A model generated the notes under the pieces. That model saw nothing but the letters and a program-made list of their open reading frames with translations, was not told the DNA's origin and searched no databases. From positions 1-64,000 of the forward strand of contig NZ_QHLQ01000021.1 of assembly GCF_011813015.1 (NCBI RefSeq): a DNA stretch of 64,000 bases, in the 5' to 3' direction. Source of the DNA: Parasedimentitalea denitrificans. Its GTDB lineage: Bacteria; Pseudomonadota; Alphaproteobacteria; Rhodobacterales; Rhodobacteraceae. Positions within the stretch are counted from its first letter, which is position 1. Each line of letters begins with the position of its first letter. This document shows, piece by piece, positions 46,689 to 55,335 of the stretch. The translations under genes and the position numbers were made by a program.

Positions 46689-47909
46689 TTAGGAGAACAA
46701 TTCGTTCGCCAGTTCAAGAGCGTCGATAAGCAAATCAACCTCATCTGTCGTATTATACAGTCCAAAAGATGCACGGCAGGTGGCTGAGACACCCAAATGC
46801 TCCATCAGTGGACCTGCACAATGGTGTCCTGCGCGGACGGCCACGCCTTTCTTGTCCAAGATCGTTGAGATGTCATGTGCATGCGCAGCACCTTCAATAG
46901 TCATGCTGAATATTGCTGCTTTTTCAGCCGCTTGCCCTTGGATATTCAGCCAATTCAGACCGGTTAGCCGTTGCAGGGTATAGTCCTTCAAACGAGCCTC
47001 GTGTGCAGCGATATTGTCCATTCCAAGATCCATTAGATAATCAAGCGCAGCACCAAAACCAATAGTTTGCACAATACCCGGAGTACCCGCTTCAAACTTC
47101 ATTGGCGGATCGTTGTAGGTTACTTGATCTTTAGTAACCTCCTTAATCATATCCCCACCACCAATAAACGGGCGCATCTCGGCCATCCGCTCTGGTCGGA
47201 TGTAAATAGCACCTGAACCGGACGGTCCATATAACTTGTGTCCGGTAATCGCATAGAAATCGCATCCAATGTCTTGAACGTCGACAGGCATATGAACTGC
47301 GCCTTGCGAGCCATCAACGAGCACAGGAACGCCTTGCGCATGAGCACCTTGGGTGATGGCTTTTACGTCGACAATGGTCCCTAACACATTTGAACATTGT
47401 GTAACGGCCACCAACTTTGTCTTTGGGCCGATCGCATCAATGACAGCTTGCGGATCCAGGCTTCCGTCTGGGGCGGTATCAACCCATTTTAGTACAACAC
47501 CCTGTCGTTCCCGCAGGAAGTGCCAAGGCACAATATTTGCATGGTGCTCCATCACGCTCAGGATGATTTCATCCCCGGCCTCCATACGTGGCATAGCCCA
47601 ACCATACGCAATGAGGTTGATCCCTTCGGTGGTGCCTGAGTTCAGAACAATAGTGTTCTCATCCCCCGCATTCAAAAACTGCGCGATGGTGCCTCGAACA
47701 GCCTCATATTTTTCCGTTGCCAGGTTAGAAAGGTAGTGCAAACCTCTGTGAACGTTGGAGTACTCATCAGCGTAAGCTCGTGTGATAGCATCGATAACTA
47801 CCTGTGGCTTTTGCGCCGAAGCTCCGTTATCCAGATAAACCAGCGGTTTTCCGTGCACTTTGCGCGAAAGGATCGGAAAGTCGGCACGAATTTTGTCCAC
47901 ATCATACAT
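46689..47909 (-). CDS. sufS: SufS cysteine desulfurase (group II)
   Basis: A 406-residue PLP enzyme that takes sulfur from cysteine for Fe-S cluster assembly. The lysine is in ITGHKLYGPSGSGAIY and the active Cys is in VRAGHHCAGPLMEHLG. The ATG at 47909 (MYDVDKIRADFPILSRKVHG) overlaps the stop of the preceding membrane-protein gene by eight bases. It is the last gene of the iscR-suf operon, and no sufE is seen within the window. Confidence 0.94.
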   Translation of the reverse strand: MYDVDKIRADFPILSRKVHGKPLVYLDNGASAQKPQVVIDAITRAYADEYSNVHRGLHYLSNLATEKYEAVRGTIAQFLNAGDENTIVLNSGTTEGINLIAYGWAMPRMEAGDEIILSVMEHHANIVPWHFLRERQGVVLKWVDTAPDGSLDPQAVIDAIGPKTKLVAVTQCSNVLGTIVDVKAITQGAHAQGVPVLVDGSQGAVHMPVDVQDIGCDFYAITGHKLYGPSGSGAIYIRPERMAEMRPFIGGGDMIKEVTKDQVTYNDPPMKFEAGTPGIVQTIGFGAALDYLMDLGMDNIAAHEARLKDYTLQRLTGLNWLNIQGQAAEKAAIFSMTIEGAAHAHDISTILDKKGVAVRAGHHCAGPLMEHLGVSATCRASFGLYNTTDEVDLLIDALELANELFS

Positions 47910-48489
47910 TAGCGGAAAATCCCAGAAAAGAAGGCCCAGCGAGGCCAAGTAGAAAAGACAGAGCGAGCGCGATGATAATACTTGCCATCATCAAAGCACC
48001 AAAAGCTCTCCAGAGTGACTTTAACTGATGTACTTCGTTGATAAAGTTGGCAAAAATCAACATCCCGAAGAAGGTTACAGCTAAATTTAACAACCCTGCA
48101 AGTACGGGTGCTAGAAGGAACAGCACCGTCATTGCCAGTTGCAACACAAGTTGCAGAAACTGAAGCCAAACGACAACGGCTAACAATCCATCTAAAGTTC
48201 CCTGTCCGCCCAGCCAACGACAAGACGCCTGCAGCGTATGAATAAACACAACTTGTAAGGCCAACACGACCGCAAAGTAGACAAGTGGCATCAGTCGAGG
48301 GAAAGCCACTTCACTTGGCACGGGAAACAACATTTCCTGCAAGGAGTAGATGATTGCATTTAGAGCAATAATCAACACCAGAGAATGCCACATCACCTGC
48401 CTTGGCCAAGCTACGGACAAGATTGAACGCGCAGCTTTTTCCGGTGCTGTGACTGTCATCAGGATCAGTGGTTGCAAGGGAAGTATCAT
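47902..48489 (-). CDS. YIP1-like membrane protein in the suf operon (1)
   Basis: A 195-residue protein with about five membrane helices (ALNAIIYSLQEMLF, LMPLVYFAVVLALQVVFIHTL, FLQLVLQLAMTVLFLLAPVLAGLLNLAV). It resembles the Yip1/YIP domain group. Between sufD and sufS it is linked by overlaps on both sides (4 bases to the upstream gene, 8 to sufS). Function unknown; the constant linkage with Suf genes in Rhodobacterales suggests a membrane-linked role for the operon (inference). Confidence 0.7.
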   Translation of the reverse strand: MILPLQPLILMTVTAPEKAARSILSVAWPRQVMWHSLVLIIALNAIIYSLQEMLFPVPSEVAFPRLMPLVYFAVVLALQVVFIHTLQASCRWLGGQGTLDGLLAVVVWLQFLQLVLQLAMTVLFLLAPVLAGLLNLAVTFFGMLIFANFINEVHQLKSLWRAFGALMMASIIIALALSFLLGLAGPSFLGFSANV

Positions 48490-48971
48490 TTAGATTTCCA
48501 ATATGCCTCAAACAAGCCCGAGATCCAGAACCACAGGAAGAGTGCGAACCAGATGCCGCCGACCAATGTTAATTCTGGACCGGGGCCAATGAAACCACCG
48601 GCTAAGCCGTTAAGTAACATCAAGGGGCTGGCAGCTAACAAGGCCCAAAACAAAGCAAGTCTCGCCCCGTAACTGTCTCCCTTGCCGCCAAGAACGCGAA
48701 CGACCACAAAAGAGACCAACGAAAGCGTGTACAAGATTAACGGGGCAATGAAGATCAAGCCGAATAATGCTCCACCTAGAAGCATGTTCAGCTCTTGGCC
48801 TGTGATGTAGGCCTCACGAGCCAACTTGGGCATCTGGGCGATAAATGCTAACGCACAGCCCCCCATGAGGATTGCCAGCGCACGATCTTCGCGAGGCCCC
48901 ATGGCCAAAAGCCGCGCTATTACGCGGCGTGGCCCTTTGTATGTGGCGACTATGTCGGTGGTTAACGGCAT
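48486..48971 (-). CDS. YIP1-like membrane protein in the suf operon (2)
   Basis: A 161-residue membrane protein with four hydrophobic helices (ALAILMGGCALAFIAQM, MLLGGALFGLIFIAPLILYTL, LALFWALLAASPLMLLNG and a last C-terminal one). It starts at the last base of sufD and overlaps the next membrane-protein gene by four bases. Probably a Yip1-family relative of its neighbour; both may act together. Function unknown. Confidence 0.7.
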   Translation of the reverse strand: MPLTTDIVATYKGPRRVIARLLAMGPREDRALAILMGGCALAFIAQMPKLAREAYITGQELNMLLGGALFGLIFIAPLILYTLSLVSFVVVRVLGGKGDSYGARLALFWALLAASPLMLLNGLAGGFIGPGPELTLVGGIWFALFLWFWISGLFEAYWKSK

Positions 48972-50251
48972 CAGTGGCGCCGGATCAGCCAGTTTTCAAG
49001 ACGAGACACAATCGTCTCGGCAACATCCTGATCGCCAATTTCATCAACCGCTTCAGCCAGAAAGGCCAACGTAAGAAGATCTGTCGCTTCGTTGAGAGGT
49101 ACACCGCGGCTTTGCAAGTAGAACAGGGCTTCTTCATCAATAGCGCCGGATGTTGACCCATGAGAGCAGGCAACATCATCCGCATAGATTTCCAGCTCTG
49201 GCTTTGCCAAAAACTGGCTGTCGTCATCCAACATTAGGGCCTGGCTGATTTGATAGCCATCCGTCTTCTGAGCCGTGTCTTTTACAAGGATTTTGCCCTG
49301 AAAAACGCCGGTTGCACCGTTGCGCAGCACCTTCTTAAAGACCTGGCGGCTTTCACAGTTTTCACCTTCGTGTGTAATAAAAACTGTGTCATCGTGATGG
49401 AAGTCACCGTCTCCGACACAGGCGCCAGCAACGTGAACGACTGCGTCGTCTCCGAGCAGCTCCACGACGGTTTCATTGCGTGTCAGAACACCATTCACGG
49501 TAAGTGTGAAAGATTTGAACACTGACTCCTTGCGCAGCCGAGCAAACATATGGGTGGCAGCACGGCGCTCATGATCGCGACCTTGAGCGCATACCATATG
49601 AAGGGCCCCACCATCTGCAATGTCGACTTCAATGCACTTGTTAAACCGGGCAGCGGCAGGTCCGTTCTCTAGAACAGTTGCCTCCGCTCCTGCATCAACC
49701 CGAATGACATGGTGCAGCATCGCATCCGAGCTGTCCGAGTTGTGATTGTATACCAGATTGATCGGTTTGCTCGGCTTCCCAGTAACCCAAATCGCAACGC
49801 CATCATTTGCAAAGGCCGTATTCAGGGCAGCAAGTGGTCGCTGGACAGGATCCTGCCCGCGCGCCTCTAGGACACCGTAGAGATCCTTGGTCCAATGGAT
49901 GTCCTTAGCGTCAATTTCCGAAAGCCGACTGATCTGAACACCTTCGAGTTCAAAATCATCTGAAGCCTCGGCGTCATAAACTCCATCCACAAAAACGATC
50001 TTTAGGCAGTCAAACTCGCCGAATATCGGTGCTTCATCGTGCTTAAACACTGCAGCAGTTGGTGCTGTGTCTTGGGTCAACGTGTCAGGGCGCGTGTACT
50101 TCCAGTATTCATCCCGGCGATTGGGCAGTCCCATTGTCTGAACGCGGGACAAAGCAGCCCGACGCGCGTCAACCAAGCAGCCGCCCTCGGGCAACTCCAT
50201 CGCATTCAATCGGGCTTCGGTGGCGGTTTTTTTCAATTCAGGCAGAGCCAT
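48971..50251 (-). CDS. sufD: SufD Fe-S assembly scaffold protein
   Basis: A 426-residue beta-helix scaffold partner of SufB/SufC. C-terminal motifs are KTDGYQISQALMLDDDSQFLAKPELEIYADDVACSHGSTSGAIDEEALFYLQSRG, quoted here only in part: ELEIYADDVACSHGSTSG is the family signature. Its start abuts the sufC stop, so the two are coupled. Confidence 0.93.
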   Translation of the reverse strand: MALPELKKTATEARLNAMELPEGGCLVDARRAALSRVQTMGLPNRRDEYWKYTRPDTLTQDTAPTAAVFKHDEAPIFGEFDCLKIVFVDGVYDAEASDDFELEGVQISRLSEIDAKDIHWTKDLYGVLEARGQDPVQRPLAALNTAFANDGVAIWVTGKPSKPINLVYNHNSDSSDAMLHHVIRVDAGAEATVLENGPAAARFNKCIEVDIADGGALHMVCAQGRDHERRAATHMFARLRKESVFKSFTLTVNGVLTRNETVVELLGDDAVVHVAGACVGDGDFHHDDTVFITHEGENCESRQVFKKVLRNGATGVFQGKILVKDTAQKTDGYQISQALMLDDDSQFLAKPELEIYADDVACSHGSTSGAIDEEALFYLQSRGVPLNEATDLLTLAFLAEAVDEIGDQDVAETIVSRLENWLIRRH

Positions 50252-51007
50252 TTACTCGACCTCAGCCAAGATATCGGCGTAGCCGTTGTTTTCCACTTCC
50301 AGAGCCAGCTCAGGGCCGCCAGATTTGATGATGCGGCCGTTTGCCATGATGTGCACAACGTCGGGCTTAATGTGATCCAGCAGCCGCTGATAGTGCGTGA
50401 TGACCAGGAAACCACGGTTTTCGTCGCGCAGTGCGTTAACGCCTTCAGCGACCAACTTCATCGCATCAACGTCCAGTCCAGAATCCGTTTCATCAAGGAT
50501 GCACATCTTAGGAGAAAGCATCGCCATCTGTAGGATTTCGTTCCGCTTTTTCTCACCGCCCGAGAAACCGACGTTGACGGGTCGCTTCAGCATATCAGCG
50601 TCAATCTTCAAGGACTTGGCGGTCGCGCGCACTTCCTTCAGGAATTCAGCTGCGCTCATTTCGTCTTCGCCGCGCGCCTTACGCTGAGCATTTACAGCTG
50701 TACGCAAGAACGTCATGTTGCCAACGCCGGGAATTTCCACCGGGTATTGGAAGGCCAAAAACAGACCAGCAGCAGCGCGCTCTTCGGCCTCTAGCTCCAA
50801 CAGGCTCTCACCATCAAGTGTGGCTGACCCATCGGTGACTTCGTAGCCACCCTTGCCGGACAACACATAGGACAAAGTGGATTTTCCGGATCCATTCGGG
50901 CCCATGATCGCGTGCACTTTTCCCGCTTCGACAGTCAGATCAACCCCCTTGAGGATCTGCTTATCTTCGTCTTCAAGTTGAACGTGCAAGTTCTTGATAT
51001 TCAGCAT
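50252..51007 (-). CDS. sufC: SufC Fe-S assembly ATPase
   Basis: A 251-residue ABC-type ATPase that drives the SufBCD scaffold. Walker A is GPNGSGKSTLSYVLSG, the signature is FSGGEKKRNEILQM, Walker B is MCILDETDSGLDVDA, and the H-loop is FLVITHYQRLLD. The ATG at 51007 has AAGGAG eight bases upstream; a longer in-frame start is not needed. Confidence 0.96.
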   Translation of the reverse strand: MLNIKNLHVQLEDEDKQILKGVDLTVEAGKVHAIMGPNGSGKSTLSYVLSGKGGYEVTDGSATLDGESLLELEAEERAAAGLFLAFQYPVEIPGVGNMTFLRTAVNAQRKARGEDEMSAAEFLKEVRATAKSLKIDADMLKRPVNVGFSGGEKKRNEILQMAMLSPKMCILDETDSGLDVDAMKLVAEGVNALRDENRGFLVITHYQRLLDHIKPDVVHIMANGRIIKSGGPELALEVENNGYADILAEVE

Positions 51008-51030
51008 TTTTCGCTCCTTGTCGCGAATGT

Positions 51031-51123
51031 TCAATTTGCCTTGGGGTGGGTCCAGGCCGCTGGCCAGTCCTCAAAATACCCCAATGCGTTTATCTCTTTC
51101 TGGTCGGGAAGCCCGACCAGCAC
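51031..51123 (-). CDS. Possible 30-residue peptide between sufB and sufC (weak)
   Basis: A minus frame from a GTG at 51123 reads VLVGLPDQKEINALGYFEDW and on to a stop at 51031. The longer open frame reaches back into sufB. Its composition looks protein-like, but there is no ribosome binding site and the first codons lie in a perfect hairpin. It may be a relic of a small gene or chance. Confidence 0.2.
   Translation of the reverse strand: MLVGLPDQKEINALGYFEDWPAAWTHPKAN
51100..51120 (-). promoter_or_regulatory. 9-bp perfect hairpin between sufB and sufC
   Basis: CTGGTCGGG (51100-51108) pairs with CCCGACCAG (51112-51120) around a three-base loop, 28 bases past the sufB stop. No T run, so it is likely a stability or processing element setting SufB against SufC levels. 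Confidence 0.6.
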
Positions 51124-51148
51124 AAATTTAGTTGGATCAGGGAAACTG

Positions 51149-52672
51149 TTACCCGACAGATCCTTCCAAAGAAATCGCCACAAGCTGTTGAGCTTCCATC
51201 GCAAATTCCATTGGTAGGGCTTGCAGCACATCCTTGCAGAACCCATTCACAACCAACGCCACAGCTTCTTCCTCGTCCATGCCGCGCGAACGACAGTAAA
51301 ACAGCTGTTCATCGTCAACCTTCGAAGTTGTCGCCTCATGCTCCACCCGAGCTGAGTTATTCTTGACTTCGATGTATGGAACCGTGTGTGCACCACATTT
51401 GTTGCCAATCAAAAGGCTATCACACTGCGTGTAATTCCGAGCATTCTTGGCTTTGGGGTGCATAGAAACCAGGCCGCGATATGTGTTTTGAGCATGGCCG
51501 GCACTGATGCCCTTGGACACGATGCGGGACTTGGTGTTTTTACCCAGATGAACCATCTTGGTGCCGGTGTCAGCCTGCTGATAGTTGTTAGCAATGGCGA
51601 TCGAGTAGAATTCGCCTTGGCTTTCGTTTCCGCGAAGAATGCAAGACGGGTATTTCCAAGTCACAGCAGAACCGGTTTCAACCTGGGTCCACATGATTTT
51701 TGACCGGTCCCCACGGCAGTCGGCGCGCTTGGTGACAAAGTTATAAATACCACCCTTGCCGTTCTCGTCCCCTGGGTACCAGTTTTGAACGGTCGAGTAT
51801 TTCACTTCAGCGTCTTCTTCGACGATGATCTCAACTACGGCAGCATGGAGTTGCGCAATATCCCGAGCCGGTGCAGTGCACCCCTCAAGGTAAGACACAT
51901 AAGAGCCCTTGTCGGCGATGATCAATGTGCGCTCGAACTGGCCGGTGTTTTCCGCGTTGATGCGGAAGTAAGTCGACAACTCCATCGGGCAACGGACGCC
52001 AGGCGGCACATAGACGAACGAACCATCGGAAAACACAGCCGAGTTCAATGTGGCATAGAAGTTATCGGAAACCGGAACAACCGTGCCCAAGTACTTCTTC
52101 ACCAGCTCAGGGTGTTCTCGGATCGCCTCTGAGATAGAGCAAAAGATCACGCCAGCGGCTTTTAGTTCAGCTTGGAACGTTGTGCCAACCGAAACAGAAT
52201 CAAAAACCGCATCAACAGCAACTTTTCGACCTTCGGCCGGCGCATCCTCGGCGCCTTCCACTCCGGCTAAAATCATTTGTTCTTTCAACGGGATACCGAG
52301 CTTCTTGTAAGTCTCCAGAAGCTTGGGGTCGACCTCATCCAGCGACTTTGGTTTGACCTCCATCGATTTGGGACGCGCATAGTAATACTGATCCTGAAAG
52401 TCGATTTCAGGATAGTCGACCATAGCCCAGTTTGGCTCTTCCTTTGTCAGCCAACGCTCATAGGCCTGCAACCGCCACTCGGTCATCCATTCTGGCTCTT
52501 CGTTCTTCTCAGAAATCAACCGAACAATGTCAGGGGACAGCCCTTTAGGGGCATATTCCATTTCGATTTCGGTTTCCCAACCGTATTTATATGCGCCACC
52601 GACTTCGCGCACTGTATCGACCGTCTCCTGGTCGATTCCCTCTTTTACTTGTGTCTGGTCCAATGCGGCCAT
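51149..52672 (-). CDS. sufB: SufB Fe-S assembly scaffold protein
   Basis: A 507-residue core scaffold on which the Fe-S cluster is built. Typical segments are [12 protein letters not shown] [75 protein letters not shown] and [20 protein letters not shown]. The ATG at 52672 has AGGAGA upstream and starts [19 protein letters not shown]; the longer frame into the iscS end is rejected. It follows iscS by 16 bases. Confidence 0.96.
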   Translation of the reverse strand: MAALDQTQVKEGIDQETVDTVREVGGAYKYGWETEIEMEYAPKGLSPDIVRLISEKNEEPEWMTEWRLQAYERWLTKEEPNWAMVDYPEIDFQDQYYYARPKSMEVKPKSLDEVDPKLLETYKKLGIPLKEQMILAGVEGAEDAPAEGRKVAVDAVFDSVSVGTTFQAELKAAGVIFCSISEAIREHPELVKKYLGTVVPVSDNFYATLNSAVFSDGSFVYVPPGVRCPMELSTYFRINAENTGQFERTLIIADKGSYVSYLEGCTAPARDIAQLHAAVVEIIVEEDAEVKYSTVQNWYPGDENGKGGIYNFVTKRADCRGDRSKIMWTQVETGSAVTWKYPSCILRGNESQGEFYSIAIANNYQQADTGTKMVHLGKNTKSRIVSKGISAGHAQNTYRGLVSMHPKAKNARNYTQCDSLLIGNKCGAHTVPYIEVKNNSARVEHEATTSKVDDEQLFYCRSRGMDEEEAVALVVNGFCKDVLQALPMEFAMEAQQLVAISLEGSVG

Positions 52673-52688
52673 CTTAGGTCTCCTAAAC

Positions 52689-53732
52689 TCACGCCACTCG
52701 GGCGCGATAAGTCTTTTCTTTCGCAAGCCACGTATCTGCAAACCGCAGCACGTCGCTCTCGCTTGTTTCGGGGCTCAGTGACACTCGAATAGCGCTCTGA
52801 GCTGTGATTTCGTCGTAGCCCATCGCTGTCAGCACAGCGCTGGCGCGGACTTTGCCGCTTGAACAGGCCGAACCCGCACTAATTGCAAACCCAGCCAGAT
52901 CCATCTGCATGACTTGGGTTTCGCCTTTCCAGCCAGGCGTGGCAAAACAGGAGGTGTTTGGTAAGCGGGATGCGGACTGCCCAACCAAAATAGTATCTGA
53001 AGCACCAGCCACAAGAGCCTCCTCCAGTATATTCCTTAGCCCTTCAACGCGCTCCCATACACCATTTTCCAAATCTCTAGCCGCAGCTTCGGCGGCGGCT
53101 CCAAAACCTGCAATCCCGATAACATTCTCAGTCCCGCAACGGCGCCCCATTTCCTGGCCTCCGCCCTTGATTTGCGTAGTCATTTCTGTACCACGCTTCA
53201 AAACGACGGCACCAACACCCTTTGGACCACCCAGTTTGTGTGCCGAGATCAATGCCCGTGTGGTACCTAGCCAATTAAATGCTATCGGGAGCTTTCCGAA
53301 TGCTTGGGTGGCATCTGTAACGGCTAGCCCCTGAGGCAATGTTTGCAAGATGCCTGTCTCAGAATTGGCAAGTTGAAGAGTTGATTTTTCAGGAGTTTCA
53401 ACTTGCACAGAACCGTCCATACCAACGGATAGTTTCTCGTTAATCCAGGACCTTACAGCGTCATGTTCGATTGATGCACCCTGTAACTCTTGGTCACCAC
53501 ATGCCAATGATGCGCCTTCTGTCGAGCCAGAGGTGAACACCACATCTGCCCCGTCTGCCCCAAAGGCCGCCGAAACCTGAGCCCGTGCTTTCTCAACCAG
53601 CGCCTTCGCAGCACGGCCCTCGCCGTGCACCGACGACGGATTGCCACAGACATCCATCGCCGCAATCATCGCCGCGCGCGCTTCGGGCCGTAACAAAGTC
53701 GTGGCATTGTGATCCAGGTAAACCCTAGTCAT
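52689..53732 (-). CDS. IscS/NifS-type cysteine desulfurase (group I)
   Basis: A 347-residue PLP cysteine desulfurase with [14 protein letters not shown], the PLP lysine in [31 protein letters not shown] and the mobile-loop Cys in [15 protein letters not shown]. It lies between iscR and sufB, so this operon encodes two different desulfurases (this and SufS). It may serve SufBCD, tRNA thiolation or both. It is shorter than E. coli IscS (404 residues), as is usual for this lineage. Confidence 0.9.
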   Translation of the reverse strand: MTRVYLDHNATTLLRPEARAAMIAAMDVCGNPSSVHGEGRAAKALVEKARAQVSAAFGADGADVVFTSGSTEGASLACGDQELQGASIEHDAVRSWINEKLSVGMDGSVQVETPEKSTLQLANSETGILQTLPQGLAVTDATQAFGKLPIAFNWLGTTRALISAHKLGGPKGVGAVVLKRGTEMTTQIKGGGQEMGRRCGTENVIGIAGFGAAAEAAARDLENGVWERVEGLRNILEEALVAGASDTILVGQSASRLPNTSCFATPGWKGETQVMQMDLAGFAISAGSACSSGKVRASAVLTAMGYDEITAQSAIRVSLSPETSESDVLRFADTWLAKEKTYRARVA

Positions 53733-53786
53733 GGATGTATGTTTTCCCAGTTACGCCCACATTGGGCAGACTACCAATTCGCCCGT

Positions 53787-54249
53787 TCATTCAGCGTCAA
53801 CAACAGAAAACAACCCCGGCACAGCAGGACAGGGTGCCAAGTCGTTATTAATCACATCCGAGAGCCTTGTCTGGTGCAAGAACACATAAACATGTGCACT
53901 CAACCCCTCCCAAAGCCGGTTCGTTAGAGATTGCGCGCGACTACCAGAAGCAGCCCCCGAAGCTCCGGCGCCCTTATGCATGGCATCTACGGTTTCGTCC
54001 ACCGCAGATAAGATATCAACAACGCGAATCTCTGACGCTGGGCGCGCCAGACGATAACCACCACCTGGCCCCCCTGACCGAGCAAACCAACTCGGCACGG
54101 CGCAGTTTGACAAACAATTGCTCCAAATAGGGCAACGATACATCCTGACGTTTGGAGATATCCCCAAGCACGACCAACTTGTCCGTTGGTTGCAGCGCAA
54201 TGTCAGCCAATGCGACCATTGCATAGCGCCCTTTTGTTGAAAGCTTCAT
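53787..54249 (-). pseudogene. iscR: IscR (Rrf2 family) regulator with a one-base frameshift
   Basis: The frame from ATG 54249 encodes MKLSTKGRYAMVALADIALQ through KLRRAELVCSVRG and then loses the family sequence. The -1-related frame continues the same protein exactly (GPGGGYRLARPASEIRVVDIL to FSVVDAE, stop 53787-53789). The switch is at a run of six G (plus strand C at 54069-54074); five would restore one 153-residue IscR. The joined protein has only two Cys and lacks the three-Cys cluster motif of E. coli IscR, as in Rhodobacter. The change could be a real mutation, a slippage switch or a sequencing error. It heads the suf operon. Confidence 0.85.
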
Positions 54250-54352
54250 GTTTGTTGTACTCCAATCGGCCTGAACACAGCGAAAACATTGACCTTGGCG
54301 ACATCAGTGCGTATCTCAGCCTGACGGCGTAAGGATTTCACCGCGCCCGCAA

Positions 54353-54389
54353 TTAGAACCGTTCTAAGGTGTCCTAGGGAATTCGTCAA
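54353..54389 (-). promoter_or_regulatory. iscR-suf promoter overlapped by an Irr/ICE-like palindrome
   Basis: On the minus strand TTGACG (54389-54384) and TAGAAC (54366-54361) are spaced by exactly 17 bases. TTAGAACCGTTCTAA (54353-54367) is a perfect palindrome (TTAGAA-N3-TTCTAA) that covers the -10. This agrees with the alphaproteobacterial Irr box (iron control element). The suf operon would thus be repressed by Irr when iron or haem is scarce; an IscR site may also be present but is not clear. Confidence 0.65.
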
Positions 54390-54439
54390 GTTTACCCTTT
54401 AGGCACTTCCCGCAAAATAAGAGTAGGATCCAACTGCCC

Positions 54440-55093
54440 ATGCCTGAGGTCATTTTTCCCGGACCCGAAGGTCGCCTTGAAGGCCGCTATCACCCGCAAA
54501 AAGAGCGTGATGCGCCCATCGCTATTGTGTTGCATCCGCATCCACAATTTGGCGGCACCATGAACAATAAAGTGGTCTATAATCTCCACTACGCGTTCTA
54601 CAATATGGGCTTTACCGTTCTGCGGTTTAACTTCCGTGGCGTTGGTCGCAGTCAGGGTGAATACGATCAAGGTGTTGGCGAGCTATCAGATGCAGCCTCT
54701 GCTCTCGATTACTTGCAGTCGATGAACAACAACTCCAAGCATTGCTGGGTTGCTGGCTTCTCCTTTGGCTCGTGGATTGGGATGCAACTGCTTATGCGCC
54801 GTCCTGAGATCACAGGTTTCATTTCGGTGTCACCACCTGCCAATATGTACGATTTCTCGTTCCTAGCCCCCTGCCCGTCTTCGGGTTTGATCATCAATGG
54901 CACATCTGATCGCGTTGCTCCCCCGGCTGACACTGTCAACTTAGTGAACAAGCTGCACGAGCAAAAAGGTATCACCATTACTCACCAGGAAATCGAAGGC
55001 GCCGACCACTTTTTCCAAGAACCGCACATGGACCACATGATCGGTAATGTTTCCGACTATGTTAAACGTCGACTGACAGAAAACACCCGCTAA
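54440..55093 (+). CDS. Alpha/beta hydrolase (COG2945 type)
   Basis: A 217-residue cytoplasmic hydrolase. HPHPQFGGTMNNKVV forms the oxyanion region and LRFNFRGVGRSQGEYDQG follows. The nucleophile elbow is AGFSFGSWIG, the acid is in INGTSDRVAPP and the His in EGADHFFQEP. The family is common in Proteobacteria with no agreed substrate. It is divergent from iscR and overlaps the next small gene by one base. Confidence 0.85.
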   Translation: MPEVIFPGPEGRLEGRYHPQKERDAPIAIVLHPHPQFGGTMNNKVVYNLHYAFYNMGFTVLRFNFRGVGRSQGEYDQGVGELSDAASALDYLQSMNNNSKHCWVAGFSFGSWIGMQLLMRRPEITGFISVSPPANMYDFSFLAPCPSSGLIINGTSDRVAPPADTVNLVNKLHEQKGITITHQEIEGADHFFQEPHMDHMIGNVSDYVKRRLTENTR

Positions 55094-55335
55094 TGGGAAC
55101 GCTTGAACGGCTTGCCGAACAATTGGCTGATGACGTTATGAAGGTCCAAGATGCGACCGGCCAAGATCGTTTGTTTATGGAGGTAAGCGGCGTCCTAGCC
55201 GCTTCCTCCCAAACGCTAGAGGAAGCGTTTCTAACTGAAATGCGCGTTCGTTTGGCAGAACGAATTGCACGTAAGTTCCTGAATAAAAAAATTGCGGAAG
55301 CGCAGGCCGCAGCTGAAGGTAATAAACAACCGTGA
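55093..55335 (+). CDS. Small helical protein of unknown function
   Basis: An 80-residue soluble, strongly helical and charged protein (MGTLERLAEQLADDVMKVQD, LTEMRVRLAERIARKFLNKK, Ala/Gln-rich C-terminus). I do not recognise the family. It overlaps the hydrolase stop by one base and the HD protein start by four bases, so all three are probably made from one transcript with coupled translation. Confidence 0.65.
   Translation: MGTLERLAEQLADDVMKVQDATGQDRLFMEVSGVLAASSQTLEEAFLTEMRVRLAERIARKFLNKKIAEAQAAAEGNKQP

Noticed and set aside
52277..52792. 171-codon plus ORF opposite sufB/iscS
   Set aside because: Antisense shadow; both opposite genes are certain.
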